64,000 nucleotides of DNA from Sulfopaludibacter sp963835555 (GTDB lineage Bacteria; Acidobacteriota; Terriglobia; Bryobacterales; Bryobacteraceae), in NCBI GenBank assembly GCA_963835555.1, contig CAWIGC010000019.1:1-64000 (forward strand), given 5' to 3'. Below are positions 1 to 7,718 of the stretch, in pieces (position 1 is the stretch's first letter; the number at the start of each line of letters is the position of its first letter). The notes under the pieces are model-generated. The model worked only from the letters and a program-made list of their open reading frames with translations. It was not told where the DNA came from and searched no databases. The position numbers and the translations under genes were made by a program.

Positions 1-613
1 GGCGTAGGTCGATCACGAATTTGCCGCGATTGCGGGCGGCCAGCGAGCGATCGATCATGGCGCGCACATCGGCCAGATCGTAGGCCGCCAGCCGGGTGAC
101 CAGGTAGATGGGAAACTGCGGATGGCGGAAGGGCGCGTCCCGTTGCATGAAGAACGGGTTCCGGATGCGGTTAACCGGGCGTTCGAACTTCGTGCCCTTC
201 AATTTCGCATAGAGCAGGGCCAGTTCGGAATCCACCAATGCCGACTGACGCGTCAGTAACTCTCCTCCGCTGCCATCCACCTTGAGCGGGACTCCCATAG
301 TCAAAACGATATACAGGACAGATTCGGTGAGGCGGCCCCGTTGCAGACAGCCGGCGACCGGCGTTTCGATCTGGCGGAGGTAAGTTTGCCAGTCGATTTC
401 TTCGTTTTCGGTTACCGCCAGGGTGCAGACGTTGGCGACCGGCACGGAGCGGCGGGGGCGGTAATAAGCGGCGATCTGCCTGGAGAGGGCGCTGTTGCCG
501 TTCACCACCAGCAGGACGTTGGCGCCGGTCTGCGCCGGCGACGGGCGCGCGAGCCCCAGCAGTAAAAACAGCGGTATGGCGAGCCTGTAACCCTTGGAAT
601 ACAGAAAGCCCAT
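1..613 (-). CDS. TIGR03790 family exported protein, partial (C terminus beyond window)
   Basis: An open minus-strand frame starts at the ATG at 613 and stays open to the left edge, so about 204 N-terminal residues are seen. Residues 1-27 form a signal peptide (MGFLYSKGYRLAIPLFLLLG, then an ALARPSPAQ-like cleavage region). The next stretch, with VLLVVNGNSALSRQIAAYY followed by RSVPVANVCTL, is the characteristic start of the TIGR03790 family, which is common in Acidobacteria and Planctomycetes and has no established biochemical role. A central GVPLKVDG segment also fits. The product is probably exported. The gene lies divergent from the LysR-type regulator at 751, leaving about 137 bp of shared upstream region. 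The family call rests on recognition of the motif pattern and the function is unknown. Confidence 0.7.
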   Translation of the reverse strand, partial: MGFLYSKGYRLAIPLFLLLGLARPSPAQTGANVLLVVNGNSALSRQIAAYYRPRRSVPVANVCTLAVTENEEIDWQTYLRQIETPVAGCLQRGRLTESVLYIVLTMGVPLKVDGSGGELLTRQSALVDSELALLYAKLKGTKFERPVNRIRNPFFMQRDAPFRHPQFPIYLVTRLAAYDLADVRAMIDRSLAARNRGKFVIDLR

Positions 614-750
614 TATCCCATCCAGGCTCTGTTACAATACTTACCAAACACCGGTCGCGCCGGGTCATCTATTCTTTTTATCCCGCCGATCCAAGTTTTG
701 ATTCGAAGGCGTTTTGATTTGACGGCCGGACCCCGGGTGGGCGAACCGGC

Positions 751-1692
751 ATGGCTATGGATTTCGATCAGCTCCATACGTTTCTGGAAATCGTGCGGCT
801 GAAGAGTTTTTCGAAGGCTGCCCAAACGTGCTACCGGACGCAGCCGGCGATCAGCGCACAGGTGCGTCAACTGGAACAGGAGCTGCGCACGGAGCTGTTC
901 GAACGGTTCGGCAGCCGCATTTCCCTGACCACGGCGGGTAAGATTTTCGCTGACTATGCCGAGCAGATGCTGGACCTGAGGCGCCGGGCGCAGGACACCA
1001 TCGCCGAACTGGAAAGCAACCCGCGGGGCGAGCTGGTGATTGCGGCTAACGAAGCCACCTGCATTTACGTGCTGCCGAAGGTGTTCTCGCAATACCGGCA
1101 GCTCTTTCCGGCGGTGCAACTGCAGGTGGACCGGTCATACGCGGCGCATGTAGTGGAATCGGTAATGGACAATTCGGCCGATTTTGGGCTGACCCAACTG
1201 CCGGTGGATGAAAAGCGGCTGCAGGTGGTGAGCATCCACCGCGACGAGATCCGGCTGATTGTACCGGCGGGGCACGGGCTGGCGAAACGGAGCGCGGTCA
1301 CGCCGCAGGATCTGGTAGAAGATTACCTTCTGCTTCCCAAACAGGGTAAGACGCGTGCGCGGCTGAACGCCTGGCTGGAGCCGGTGGAGGGGGACATCCG
1401 CATCTCGATGGAGCTGGATTCCACGGAGATGATGAAGCGCTTTGTGATTGCGGGGCTGGGGTTGAGCTTTCTGGCGGCGTCCAACTGCCAGGCGGAAATT
1501 GCGGCGGGCGAACTGGCGGCGATCGGGCTGGCTCCGGAGCCCATGGTACGGCGGTTGGGATTGATTTATCGAAAAGACAAAGCACTATCGAAAGCAGCCT
1601 TGGGTTTTATCCAGGTTGTGCTGGATAATGTTGGGGACGAGGTAGTGGGCAAGCCCAAGGGGAAGCCCAAAGTTCCACAGGTAATGGCGTGA
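751..1692 (+). CDS. LysR-family transcriptional regulator
   Basis: This 313-residue protein has the usual LysR length and layout. A winged helix-turn-helix occupies about residues 4-63 (DFDQLHTFLEIVRLKSFSKA, then TQPAISAQVRQLEQEL). A linker helix follows, then a periplasmic-binding-protein-like effector domain from about residue 92 (GELVIAANEATCIYVLPKVF) to about 290. Sequence style is closest to the CysB/CbbR branch, but the effector cannot be read from sequence. It is divergent from the TIGR03790 gene, a common arrangement for a LysR target, and its stop overlaps the start of the downstream zinc-ribbon gene by one base. ATG 751 and ATG 757 are both possible starts. Confidence 0.93.
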   Translation: MAMDFDQLHTFLEIVRLKSFSKAAQTCYRTQPAISAQVRQLEQELRTELFERFGSRISLTTAGKIFADYAEQMLDLRRRAQDTIAELESNPRGELVIAANEATCIYVLPKVFSQYRQLFPAVQLQVDRSYAAHVVESVMDNSADFGLTQLPVDEKRLQVVSIHRDEIRLIVPAGHGLAKRSAVTPQDLVEDYLLLPKQGKTRARLNAWLEPVEGDIRISMELDSTEMMKRFVIAGLGLSFLAASNCQAEIAAGELAAIGLAPEPMVRRLGLIYRKDKALSKAALGFIQVVLDNVGDEVVGKPKGKPKVPQVMA

Positions 1693-2129
1693 TGAATTGC
1701 AAGAAATGCCGGAAGCGGTTTGAAGCCGAAGAAGTGCGCTGCCCCTACTGCGGCGAACCGAACCCGGAGGCATCCGGGATGTTTCGCACCTCGAGTGTGC
1801 TGATTTCGGCGGGCGGCGCGGACCTGGTTTACCGCTCGGTGGACGAGGTGCCGGCGCGACTGCGGAACAAGCTTCTGAAGTCTACCAACGGAGCCAATTC
1901 GGCGACCATCCTGATTGCCGACCGGCGCGGGCGGAAAGAGATCACGCGCGCCATGCGCAAACTGCCGGGTCCGGCGCAGCGGCGATTGATGCAATCGGTA
2001 TTAGGCGCGGAGGCGTCTTCGAACTTGCTGGAATGGCTGACGCCGCCGCGCAAACGGGCCATACTGGCCGGCGTGCTGCTGGTTACGCTGTCACTGATCG
2101 GCTTCGTGTTCACGCATCACTGGCAGTAA
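1692..2129 (+). CDS. Zinc-ribbon protein with C-terminal membrane anchor
   Basis: The protein has 145 residues. The N terminus holds a four-cysteine zinc ribbon (CKKC at residues 3-6 and CPYC at about 17-20). A polar middle of about 90 residues follows, then one hydrophobic helix near residues 119-139 just before the C terminus, so it is probably a tail-anchored membrane protein. The start is ATG 1692, whose A is the last base of the LysR stop (TGATG), indicating translational coupling. A GTG at 1689 is in frame and would add one residue. The function is unknown, and coupling to the regulator is the only functional hint. Confidence 0.8.
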   Translation: MNCKKCRKRFEAEEVRCPYCGEPNPEASGMFRTSSVLISAGGADLVYRSVDEVPARLRNKLLKSTNGANSATILIADRRGRKEITRAMRKLPGPAQRRLMQSVLGAEASSNLLEWLTPPRKRAILAGVLLVTLSLIGFVFTHHWQ

Positions 2130-2219
2130 AGCGGCAAGACGCACAAAGCTCGGGCGCATATTCGATTGTCAAAGACCGTTGGGGGGCCGGCACCCGCGTG
2201 GGAGCGTGCGAACCGGCGG

Positions 2220-2909
2220 TTATGCGGCCATGCGGAGGGGCTTGGGGGGCTTTTGGAAGAGCTTTCGGGCCTCGGCGAGACGCTGGGCGTGGACCACGAG
2301 GCGGCTGATTTCGGGGCTCGAAAAATCAAATTGCGGATAGTGGGCGAGACGCGGGAGATCGCGGGCGATATCGAATGTTTCTCCTTTGCCTGCGGCGAGT
2401 TGGGCTAGCAGGGCGGCCTCTTCGACGGCTTGCTGGAGGGCTTGGCGGCGCTCCTGCTGCAACTGGCGCAGAAGGGCCGTGGTCTGCAGTTCCTTGCGCT
2501 TGATGCGCTGTTCGTAGAGGCTGAGCAGGGTGCGGTTCCTGGGGTCGCCGAGCCAGATGCGGGCTTTGGCGAAAGCGGCGTCGATTTCCGGGTGGTGGGC
2601 GGTGATGGTATCGGGCTGGGTGAGGCCGAGGGAGTTGATGTTGTTGTCGAGAGCGGAGGCGTGCTTGAGACGCCAGCGGTCGTCGGCGATCTCCTGGACG
2701 AGTTCGATTTCCATGCCTCCGACGGGGGCAAGGGATTCGTGGATGTTCTGGCAGTGGGCCTTGTAAGCTACTTCGTCCTCAGGAGTGAGGATGAGGACCT
2801 GGCCTGTGAGGCCGTGCCTATAAGCGTTCAGGGCGCGCGGATCGCGCGGTTTGGGTGCTGGTAACTGGTCGCACATAGCGAGTTCTATCTCCCAGTTACA
2901 TTGGATCAC
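2220..2909 (-). CDS. Hypothetical protein of the ALNAxxHGL family
   Basis: This 229-residue protein has no signal peptide or membrane helix. Near residue 27 it carries DPRALNAYRHGLTGQVLIL. An ALNAxKHGLT-like motif of this type marks a family of small proteins often present in many copies in Acidobacteria and Planctomycetes genomes. After it comes a helical, charged middle (EDEVAYKAHCQNIHESLAP, QEIADDRWRLKHASALDNNI), a Gln/Arg-rich helix (QQERRQALQQAVEEAALLAQ) and a short C-terminal tail. ATG 2909 is the longest start. The next in-frame ATG, 33 bp downstream, would begin MCDQLPAPKPRD and may be the real one. No function is known. Confidence 0.7.
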   Translation of the reverse strand: MIQCNWEIELAMCDQLPAPKPRDPRALNAYRHGLTGQVLILTPEDEVAYKAHCQNIHESLAPVGGMEIELVQEIADDRWRLKHASALDNNINSLGLTQPDTITAHHPEIDAAFAKARIWLGDPRNRTLLSLYEQRIKRKELQTTALLRQLQQERRQALQQAVEEAALLAQLAAGKGETFDIARDLPRLAHYPQFDFSSPEISRLVVHAQRLAEARKLFQKPPKPLRMAA

Positions 2910-3010
2910 AGGGTGTTATGGATTTTTAGCGGGCATGAGTGTAAGTGATTTGTTATAAGTGAAAAGCAGATATTGGAATGGTGTCACCGGCACCAACTCA
3001 GGACGGCTTG

Positions 3011-4399
3011 TCAGTATTCCCTGGCAGTAACGATGCCGGGCTGCGGCACCGGATATCTGCCGTTGGCGTCCGCAACGAGCGGCGCCGGGGAACCCATGGT
3101 GAACTTTTCAATGTCCGGGGCCATGTCGTGCTCGCATTGGAGCATCTGGTCAAACGTAATTTCGCGGCCAGTGTTGGCGGCCATGCGGCCCATGCTTGAA
3201 ACCAGGCTGGCCTCGACGCCGCGTTTGACCTCGTTGTAAGGTTTGCCGTCTCGAACGGCGTCCATCAAATCGTTCCACTCGTTTTGATAAGGGTCCTTCT
3301 CGTCGGGTCTCACCTTGGATTCCCAAATCAGATTTGCAGGGGTCGCGGTCTGACTCTTGTAGAGGCTTGAGGGCAGGCCGCAATCGCCGCTCTTGGAAGC
3401 GATCGCCATGCCCTTGGCGCCGTGCAGGCAGCTCGTGTAGATCTCCTCGCATCCGTTCATGCAGCGCCCGTCAAAGAAGAACTTAGTGCCATCCGAATAG
3501 GTGTATTCCACCGAATAGACATCAAAATTCTGATCCACGTAAGCGACGCCTTCGGGACTGACCTTATAATGCCGGCCGCCCAACGCCTGCGCCTTTACGG
3601 GCCATTGGTTCTTCATCCATCCCAGATGATCGATGAGGTGGATATAAAAGTCGTTGAAACAGCCTCCGCTGGCCCAGATGAAGCTGTGGAAGCGCTTCAC
3701 CTGGTAGAGCAGGTCGGTGATCCCAGGCGGTTTGGGCAGGGAGAGGAAATACCCGCCGGGGCCATGCATGCGGTACCCGCGCTGCAGAAGGATCTCACCG
3801 ATCTCCCCGTTATGGACGCGGTCAGCCAATTCCTGCATGGCCCGGCTGTGACGCGACATGAGCCCTACGCCCACCTTGAGGTTCTTGGCCGAGGCTTCCT
3901 GGGCGAGCGCGAACATGCGCTTGCTGGTTGGGCCGTCCGCGGTGAGCGGTTTTTCCATAAAGACATTCAGGCCTTTCTGGATGGCGTAGGTGAAGTGGAC
4001 CCAGCGAAACGCCGGAGGAGTGGCGAAAATGACGATATCGCCCGGCTTCAAACAATCCATCGCCTGGCGATAGGCGTCGAAGCCGAGAAACTGGCGATCC
4101 CGCGGAACATCGACCTGGCTGGGGAACTGCTGCTGTAACTTGTTGAGGTCGGTCGCGAGGCGTTCGGGGAACAGGTCTGCCATCGCGACCAGCTTGACGG
4201 GACCGCGCTTGACGGAAAGTGCGTTGGCCGCGGCACCGCCGCCGCGCCCGCCACAGCCGACAAGCGCTATCTGGATCAGGTCGCTGCCTGCCGCGTGAAC
4301 GGGGGGCATCGCAACGTTGGCCAAGGCGGAAATTGCAGCGGATGTGCCGGCGGTCTTGATGAATTCACGACGGCTGGACGAACCTTGTGAAGAGTTCAT
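3011..4399 (-). CDS. Tat-exported Gfo/Idh/MocA family oxidoreductase
   Basis: The protein has 462 residues. The N terminus carries a twin-arginine signal (SSRREFIKTAGTSAAIS), so the folded, cofactor-loaded enzyme is probably exported. A Rossmann fold begins at about residue 43 with IQIALVGCGGRGGGAAANAL. EKPLTADG near residue 145 is the conserved EKP motif of the family, and ASGGCFNDFYIHLIDHLGWM fits its C-terminal domain (His in the active site). Acidobacteria encode many such paralogues, often annotated as predicted dehydrogenases acting on sugars or inositols. The substrate cannot be inferred. It appears monocistronic, about 90 bp from the ExbB-like gene, which lies on the same strand. Confidence 0.9.
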   Translation of the reverse strand: MNSSQGSSSRREFIKTAGTSAAISALANVAMPPVHAAGSDLIQIALVGCGGRGGGAAANALSVKRGPVKLVAMADLFPERLATDLNKLQQQFPSQVDVPRDRQFLGFDAYRQAMDCLKPGDIVIFATPPAFRWVHFTYAIQKGLNVFMEKPLTADGPTSKRMFALAQEASAKNLKVGVGLMSRHSRAMQELADRVHNGEIGEILLQRGYRMHGPGGYFLSLPKPPGITDLLYQVKRFHSFIWASGGCFNDFYIHLIDHLGWMKNQWPVKAQALGGRHYKVSPEGVAYVDQNFDVYSVEYTYSDGTKFFFDGRCMNGCEEIYTSCLHGAKGMAIASKSGDCGLPSSLYKSQTATPANLIWESKVRPDEKDPYQNEWNDLMDAVRDGKPYNEVKRGVEASLVSSMGRMAANTGREITFDQMLQCEHDMAPDIEKFTMGSPAPLVADANGRYPVPQPGIVTAREY

Positions 4400-4491
4400 G
4401 GCTATTCAGTCCCTCTCAGAATTGTATTGCCTCTACCTGGCTGGCGGAAGGCCTAGTTTAACTCAGAGCATCTCGCGGGCGGCAGGGTGGG

Positions 4492-5037
4492 TCAAAATGT
4501 CCAGCGGCCCCTGTATCTCGAGAGTTGGTTAACTAAATCAAGAGCAGCACCTTCCATCGCATGGTCGAAGGCTTCCAGGTTGCCGGTAAGGCACCTGTTG
4601 CCCCAGGCTGAAATCAGTCCAATCAGAAGGCCAAACGCTGTCGGCCAGATTGATCTGGAGAGCCTGATCACCGTGGCCGCCATGCACGCGGACTTCTCGC
4701 CGCCACAACCGACAAACGAATCTGGAATAGCCAGAACCGTAGCCAACAGCCCGAGCCAAGGGGCGAGGTAGGCTACGGTCGCGAGGCCGGCGAGGCCCTT
4801 TCTCATATCTTCATGGACCACGGCGGCCGAACGGCGCGAGGCCCGGAGAACGGCCCCGACTATTTCGGCGGAGAGCGGAGGCATAGATTCGCGAGTCGAT
4901 TCGCTCACATCTCGATTGTGCGCCAATTCCGTTGACCAATGGAAGCCCTCCGCCTCCGGCGGCACCGCCTCGGTCCCCGCGCAGCGAGCCTGCCTGGAAG
5001 CGCTGACGAGAGCGCGCACAAAGGAACTGGAAATCAT
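4492..5037 (-). CDS. MotA/TolQ/ExbB-like proton channel family protein
   Basis: This frame has 181 residues. The core from about residue 60 (AVLRASRRSAAVVHEDMRKG, LAPWLGLLATVLAI, SIWPTAFGLLIGLISAW, AALDLVNQLSRYR) matches the ExbB/TolQ channel domain with two transmembrane segments. The usual first membrane helix is missing. The N-terminal 27 codons lie inside an 82-bp block that is repeated at 9079-9160, so the true start may be the ATG at 4884 (MPPLSAEIV). No exbD partner is next to it. If functional it would energise outer-membrane transport, but it may be an incomplete accessory copy. Confidence 0.6.
   Translation of the reverse strand: MISSSFVRALVSASRQARCAGTEAVPPEAEGFHWSTELAHNRDVSESTRESMPPLSAEIVGAVLRASRRSAAVVHEDMRKGLAGLATVAYLAPWLGLLATVLAIPDSFVGCGGEKSACMAATVIRLSRSIWPTAFGLLIGLISAWGNRCLTGNLEAFDHAMEGAALDLVNQLSRYRGRWTF
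4956..5037. repeat. 82-bp direct repeat, copy A
   Basis: Positions 4956-5037 align without gaps to 9079-9160, with 7 mismatches by my count (about 91% identity). Copy A overlaps the 5' end of the ExbB-like frame. Each copy sits on the 3' side of a copy of the M20 gene end, separated from it by about 147 bp (A) or 27 bp (B). It may belong to the same duplication event as the M20 fragment or be an older dispersed repeat. Confidence 0.8.
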
Positions 5038-5186
5038 CTGTGCCGTGAATGAAGTAGCGAATCTTCAAGCAACGGCACCCAATGGAATGGGGCCGGCTCA
5101 ATTTCCACAGAGCCGTTTACCGACCATCGGCCGCGTATACTTTCGATCTGAAGACGGAGAAGTGGCCGGCGATTCCGATCGGAACC

Positions 5187-5587
5187 ACGCTTACCGGGGA
5201 TCGGCACTTTGGGGACGGTGTAGACCTTTTTCAGACCGTCCTGGTATTCGCCAAATAATACTTTGATGCCGTCGAATTCGCGCTTCACGGCGGCGCGGTA
5301 TTCCGGTTGGGTAGCGAAATCGAAGAGCACGGCGGCCATGGCCTGGGCATCCACGACGAAGCCATGGTGGCCGATTTCGGCAAGGGCGTCGGTCTCCATT
5401 TCATACGTGTGGTTGGCGGCGGTGGAGGTTTGGGACACGACTTCGAGGCCGGGGATGTCGCTGGAGACGCTGCCGGTCTCTTCGAAACCCTGGGGCTTGC
5501 CGTAGGTCTCGGTGACATTGGTTGCGCCGCAGCGCTTCATATAGCTGAAGGCCAACTCGTTGAGGGCGGATTCGGAGATGCCGTCGC
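5187..5587 (-). pseudogene. Truncated 3' copy of the M20 amidohydrolase gene
   Basis: This block is about 97% identical to the 3' end of the intact gene at 9203-10624 and covers residues 342-473 of that protein (from RDGISESALNEL to KVYTVPKVP). Homology stops abruptly at 5587, and no 5' part is present. One base is missing near 5190 (ggatcggcac against ggatcgggcac), which shifts the last codons and removes the native stop. The open frame 5034-5708 around it is a chance fusion. It lies about 4 kb from the intact gene, with three toxin-antitoxin modules and an HNH-like gene between them. The catalytic metal-binding half is absent, so it cannot be an active peptidase. Confidence 0.9.
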
Positions 5588-5847
5588 GACCGGCTGAAAA
5601 TTCCAGGAGACTCCTACACTCCCACGCGACGCATCGTACAGTCCGGAATTCCGCCCGCTGGGGCCGCGACATCCGATCAACGGCTCGAACGATCACGCCA
5701 CTGATCATGCGGCCACGTGCCGCGCCCGGACCGCCGTCGCGCCGACCGGAGCAGGTATAGTTACGGGTACCGGCGTTTCTTGTTCAGAGCCCGTTGTCGT
5801 TGTACGGCCCTCGCGGGTTTCACGGTAATCTGGAAAAGGGTATTGCG

Positions 5848-6048
5848 ATGAGCCGAGTCGAGCGGGTTGAGGGAGAGGTTCAGAACCTCAGTGCGGAGGA
5901 ATTAAAGGCCTTTCGCGATTGGTTCGCGCGTTTTGACACCGCCGCTTGGGACCAGCAAATCGAAGCCGACGCCGACAACGGAAAGCTTCGTTCACTCGCC
6001 GACAGAGCGCTCAAGGATCACGAAGCAGGCCGGTCAACCCGGCTGTGA
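5848..6048 (+). CDS. Small antitoxin of a RelE/ParE-type module
   Basis: This 66-residue protein begins MSRVERVEGEVQNLSAEEL and continues with FRDWFARFDTAAWDQQIEAD, a pattern I recognise in small antitoxin-like proteins encoded directly before RelE/ParE toxins. The start at ATG 5848 is supported by GGAAAAGGG about 8 bases upstream. An in-frame ATG at 5794 would only add a poorly conserved extension. The stop overlaps the GTG that begins the toxin frame (GTGA), as is usual for such modules. The frame is intact while the toxin is not. The function is inferred from family and context. Confidence 0.75.
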   Translation: MSRVERVEGEVQNLSAEELKAFRDWFARFDTAAWDQQIEADADNGKLRSLADRALKDHEAGRSTRL

Positions 6049-6278
6049 TCCACTACGCCGCGCCGGATTTCCGGGCCTCCTATCGCGCTTTGCCGCCAGA
6101 GATCCAAATTCTCGCGGATCGTGCTTTCGCGCAGTGGAAAGCAGATCCGCACTACCCATGGCTGCACTTCAAGAAAGCAGGAGCATTCTGGTCGTCACGC
6201 GCCGGTTCCACTACCGTGCGCTCGCCGTCGACGTGCAGAACGGCGTGCTTTGGTTCTGGATTAGCGTTCAAGGAGTGA
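6045..6278 (+). pseudogene. RelE/ParE-family toxin, frameshifted
   Basis: The frame opens at GTG 6045, overlapping the antitoxin stop, and reads VIHYAAPDFRASYRALPPEI through DPHYPWLHFKKAGAFWS, a typical RelE/ParE toxin start. Near 6208 the family pattern jumps frame. The continuation FHYRALAVDVQNGVLWFWIS is encoded in the neighbouring frame, consistent with loss of one T in ggttccac. A further shift seems to lie after WFWIS. As written, the product would lose the C-terminal strands that carry the toxin active-site residues. The 3' limit is approximate. Confidence 0.75.
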
Positions 6279-6365
6279 ATGGGACCGGCCCGACACTTTC
6301 CGCTATCGCTGTATATCGTCAATTGACCCGGGCGCCGGTGTCGTCGCGCAGGGTAAGATGAGCAC

Positions 6366-6599
6366 ATGGCTGAGGACGCAGCGGAATTGTTAACCCATGC
6401 TTTGAAACTGCCCCCGGCAGCAAGGGCGGCACTCGCCGACTCTCTCATTGACAGCCTTGACCTTGAGGTCGATGAAAATGCTGAAGAAGCCTGGAGAAGC
6501 GAGATCGCACTGCGGGTCCGAAATCTGGATTCGGGTGCCGTTCCAACGATCGCTTGGGACGAAGTTCGTCGTCAACTCCGCACCAAATTGAACGGCTGA
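6366..6599 (+). CDS. Addiction-module antitoxin (TIGR02574-like)
   Basis: This 77-residue protein reads MAEDAAELLTHALKLPPAAR, then AALADSLIDSLD and ENAEEAWRSEIALRVRNLDSG, followed by a short tail. It matches the addiction module component family (PF09720/TIGR02574), which sits before RelE-type toxins. Its stop and the toxin start share a base (TGATG at 6597-6601). It is a second module immediately downstream of the first. The frame is intact and the partner toxin is disrupted. Confidence 0.85.
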   Translation: MAEDAAELLTHALKLPPAARAALADSLIDSLDLEVDENAEEAWRSEIALRVRNLDSGAVPTIAWDEVRRQLRTKLNG

Positions 6600-6895
6600 T
6601 GCCAAAATCTGTCCGCTTCCATCCGGCAGCGCTGCAGGACGCCGAAGAAGCTGCCGCCTGGTACGCCGAGCCGAAGTGTTCGGACAGCCGTCCGGTTTCT
6701 CGATGAGTTGGATCGCCTGATTGATCAGATCGCCATTTCGCCCAACAGGTTTCACGTCTTCGATGCCGACCTCGTAGAGCGGTCTTTCGTCGATTTCCGT
6801 TCTACATTGTCTTTCGGGCAGCCGACCTGGACGCTGTGGTCCTTGCCGTAGCCCATGGGAAGAGACGCCCTCGATTCTGGCACAACCGCACCTGA
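6599..6895 (+). pseudogene. RelE/ParE-family toxin, two compensating frameshifts
   Basis: ATG 6599 overlaps the antitoxin stop. Frame 1 reads MPKSVRFHPAALQDAEEAAA and then WYAE before a premature TGA. Family-like sequence continues in another frame as TAVRFLDELDRLIDQIAISP and NRFHVFDADL, then returns to frame 1 as FYIVFRAADLDAVVLAVAHG and KRRPRFWHNRT with a stop at 6893-6895. The total length (297 bp) is a multiple of three, so the two indels offset one another but leave a stop between them. No full-length toxin can be made from this sequence. Confidence 0.8.
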
Positions 6896-7041
6896 GAAAC
6901 CTGAACTCCCCCGCAACTTGGAGGAAAGTCCAAGCGGGTTTGGGGAAAATGACCCCGCCGGATGGCCGCTTTGCGGAATGAAGTCCGGTATCGGCCGTGT
7001 AACGCCCGCCTTCGCCACGCTCGACGCCGATGACCGGTCTG

Positions 7042-7056
7042 GTGTACATTGTACAC
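7042..7056. promoter_or_regulatory. Perfect 15-bp palindrome, candidate operator of the brnTA-like module
   Basis: GTGTACA-T-TGTACAC is a perfect inverted repeat ending 6 bp before the ATG of the BrnT-like frame. Toxin-antitoxin operons are usually autorepressed through such palindromes, and BrnA-type antitoxins bind DNA. The placement supports an operator for the intact BrnA encoded downstream. No clear -35/-10 pair could be assigned. Confidence 0.5.
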
Positions 7057-7062
7057 GGGCTA

Positions 7063-7333
7063 ATGGACTTCGAATGGGACGCCCAAAAAGTACGCATGAA
7101 TGCCCGAAAGCACGGCATTCAGTTCGCGGACGCGGTCCACGTTCTTGAGGACGATGGCGCGCTGACGACGACTGAACATGCGTCGGATGGTGAACAACGC
7201 TGGATCACGCTCGGAGTCGACGCGCTTGGACGAATTTTGGTTGTGGTCTACGTGGCGGAAAAGTAGAGTGCGGATCATTTCAGCCCGACCGGCCACGCCG
7301 GGTGAGCGGGATAGATATGCAGAGGGCTTATGA
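7063..7333 (+). pseudogene. brnT: BrnT-family toxin, frameshifted near its 3' end
   Basis: The frame reads MDFEWDAQKVRMNARKHGIQ, then FADAVHVLEDD and DGEQRWITLGVDALGRILVV, which is the BrnT (PF04365) pattern. It ends early at the TAG around 7264-7266. The neighbouring frame continues with the conserved BrnT C terminus (RVRIISARPATPGERDRYAE) and reaches a TGA at 7331-7333 that overlaps the BrnA start codon. That ATGA overlap confirms this was the original reading frame. A single-base indel close to 7250 explains the break. The lost segment contains the family's conserved Arg-rich tail, so the toxin is probably inactive. Confidence 0.85.
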
Positions 7334-7584
7334 AGAGTGAATACGACTTCACGAAGGCAAAACGGGGAGCGGTGGTTCCCACTCCTCCCGGGAAAACGCG
7401 GGTTACCATACGCCTCGACAACGAAGTCTTGGATTGGTTCCGCAAGCAAGTGGACGATGCCGGCGGCGGGAACTATCAGGCGTTGATCAATGATGCGCTC
7501 CTTGAGCACATCGCACGTAGGCGCGAACCGCTGGAATCAACAATCCGCCGAGTCATAAGGGAGGAATTACGGCGCACCGGCTAG
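7330..7584 (+). CDS. brnA: BrnA-family antitoxin
   Basis: This 84-residue protein begins MKSEYDFTKAKRGAVVPTPP, followed by GKTRVTIRLDNEVLDWFRKQ and GNYQALINDALLEHI. That is the BrnA antitoxin layout (PF14384): a short toxin-binding N terminus and a ribbon-helix-helix-like DNA-binding C terminus. It follows its toxin, the reverse of the first two modules, as is normal for brnTA. The start overlaps the restored brnT stop. The frame is intact. It probably represses its own promoter, and the palindrome at 7042-7056 is the obvious candidate site. Confidence 0.88.
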   Translation: MKSEYDFTKAKRGAVVPTPPGKTRVTIRLDNEVLDWFRKQVDDAGGGNYQALINDALLEHIARRREPLESTIRRVIREELRRTG

Positions 7585-7590
7585 CCGACC

Positions 7591-7640
7591 TGGCATTTTC
7601 CAGAAACGCCGTTTTCTGCCGTTATCTGAGAAAAGTGCCA
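7591..7640. terminator. Nested inverted repeat between convergent genes
   Basis: TGGCATTTTC at 7591-7600 pairs with GAAAAGTGCCA at 7630-7640 with one bulge, and CAGAAA (7601-7606) pairs with TTTCTG (7613-7618) inside it. The element lies just after the brnA stop, facing the end of the convergent HNH-like gene. A bidirectional terminator is the simplest reading, although no long U-tract follows on either strand. A cruciform or a remnant recombination site are alternatives. Confidence 0.4.
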
Positions 7641-7718
7641 GTCTGGTTTGCGGTGCGCCGCGCCGCCGGTCTATGCCTTGCCATCAGAATCGCCAGTGGA
7701 AAGCGTTGTTCGCAGAAA

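Noticed and set aside
5034..5708. 224-residue minus-strand frame containing the M20 fragment
   Set aside because: Its ends are not homologous to any M20 protein and arise from read-through of flanking DNA after the 1-bp loss. It was annotated as a pseudogene fragment only.
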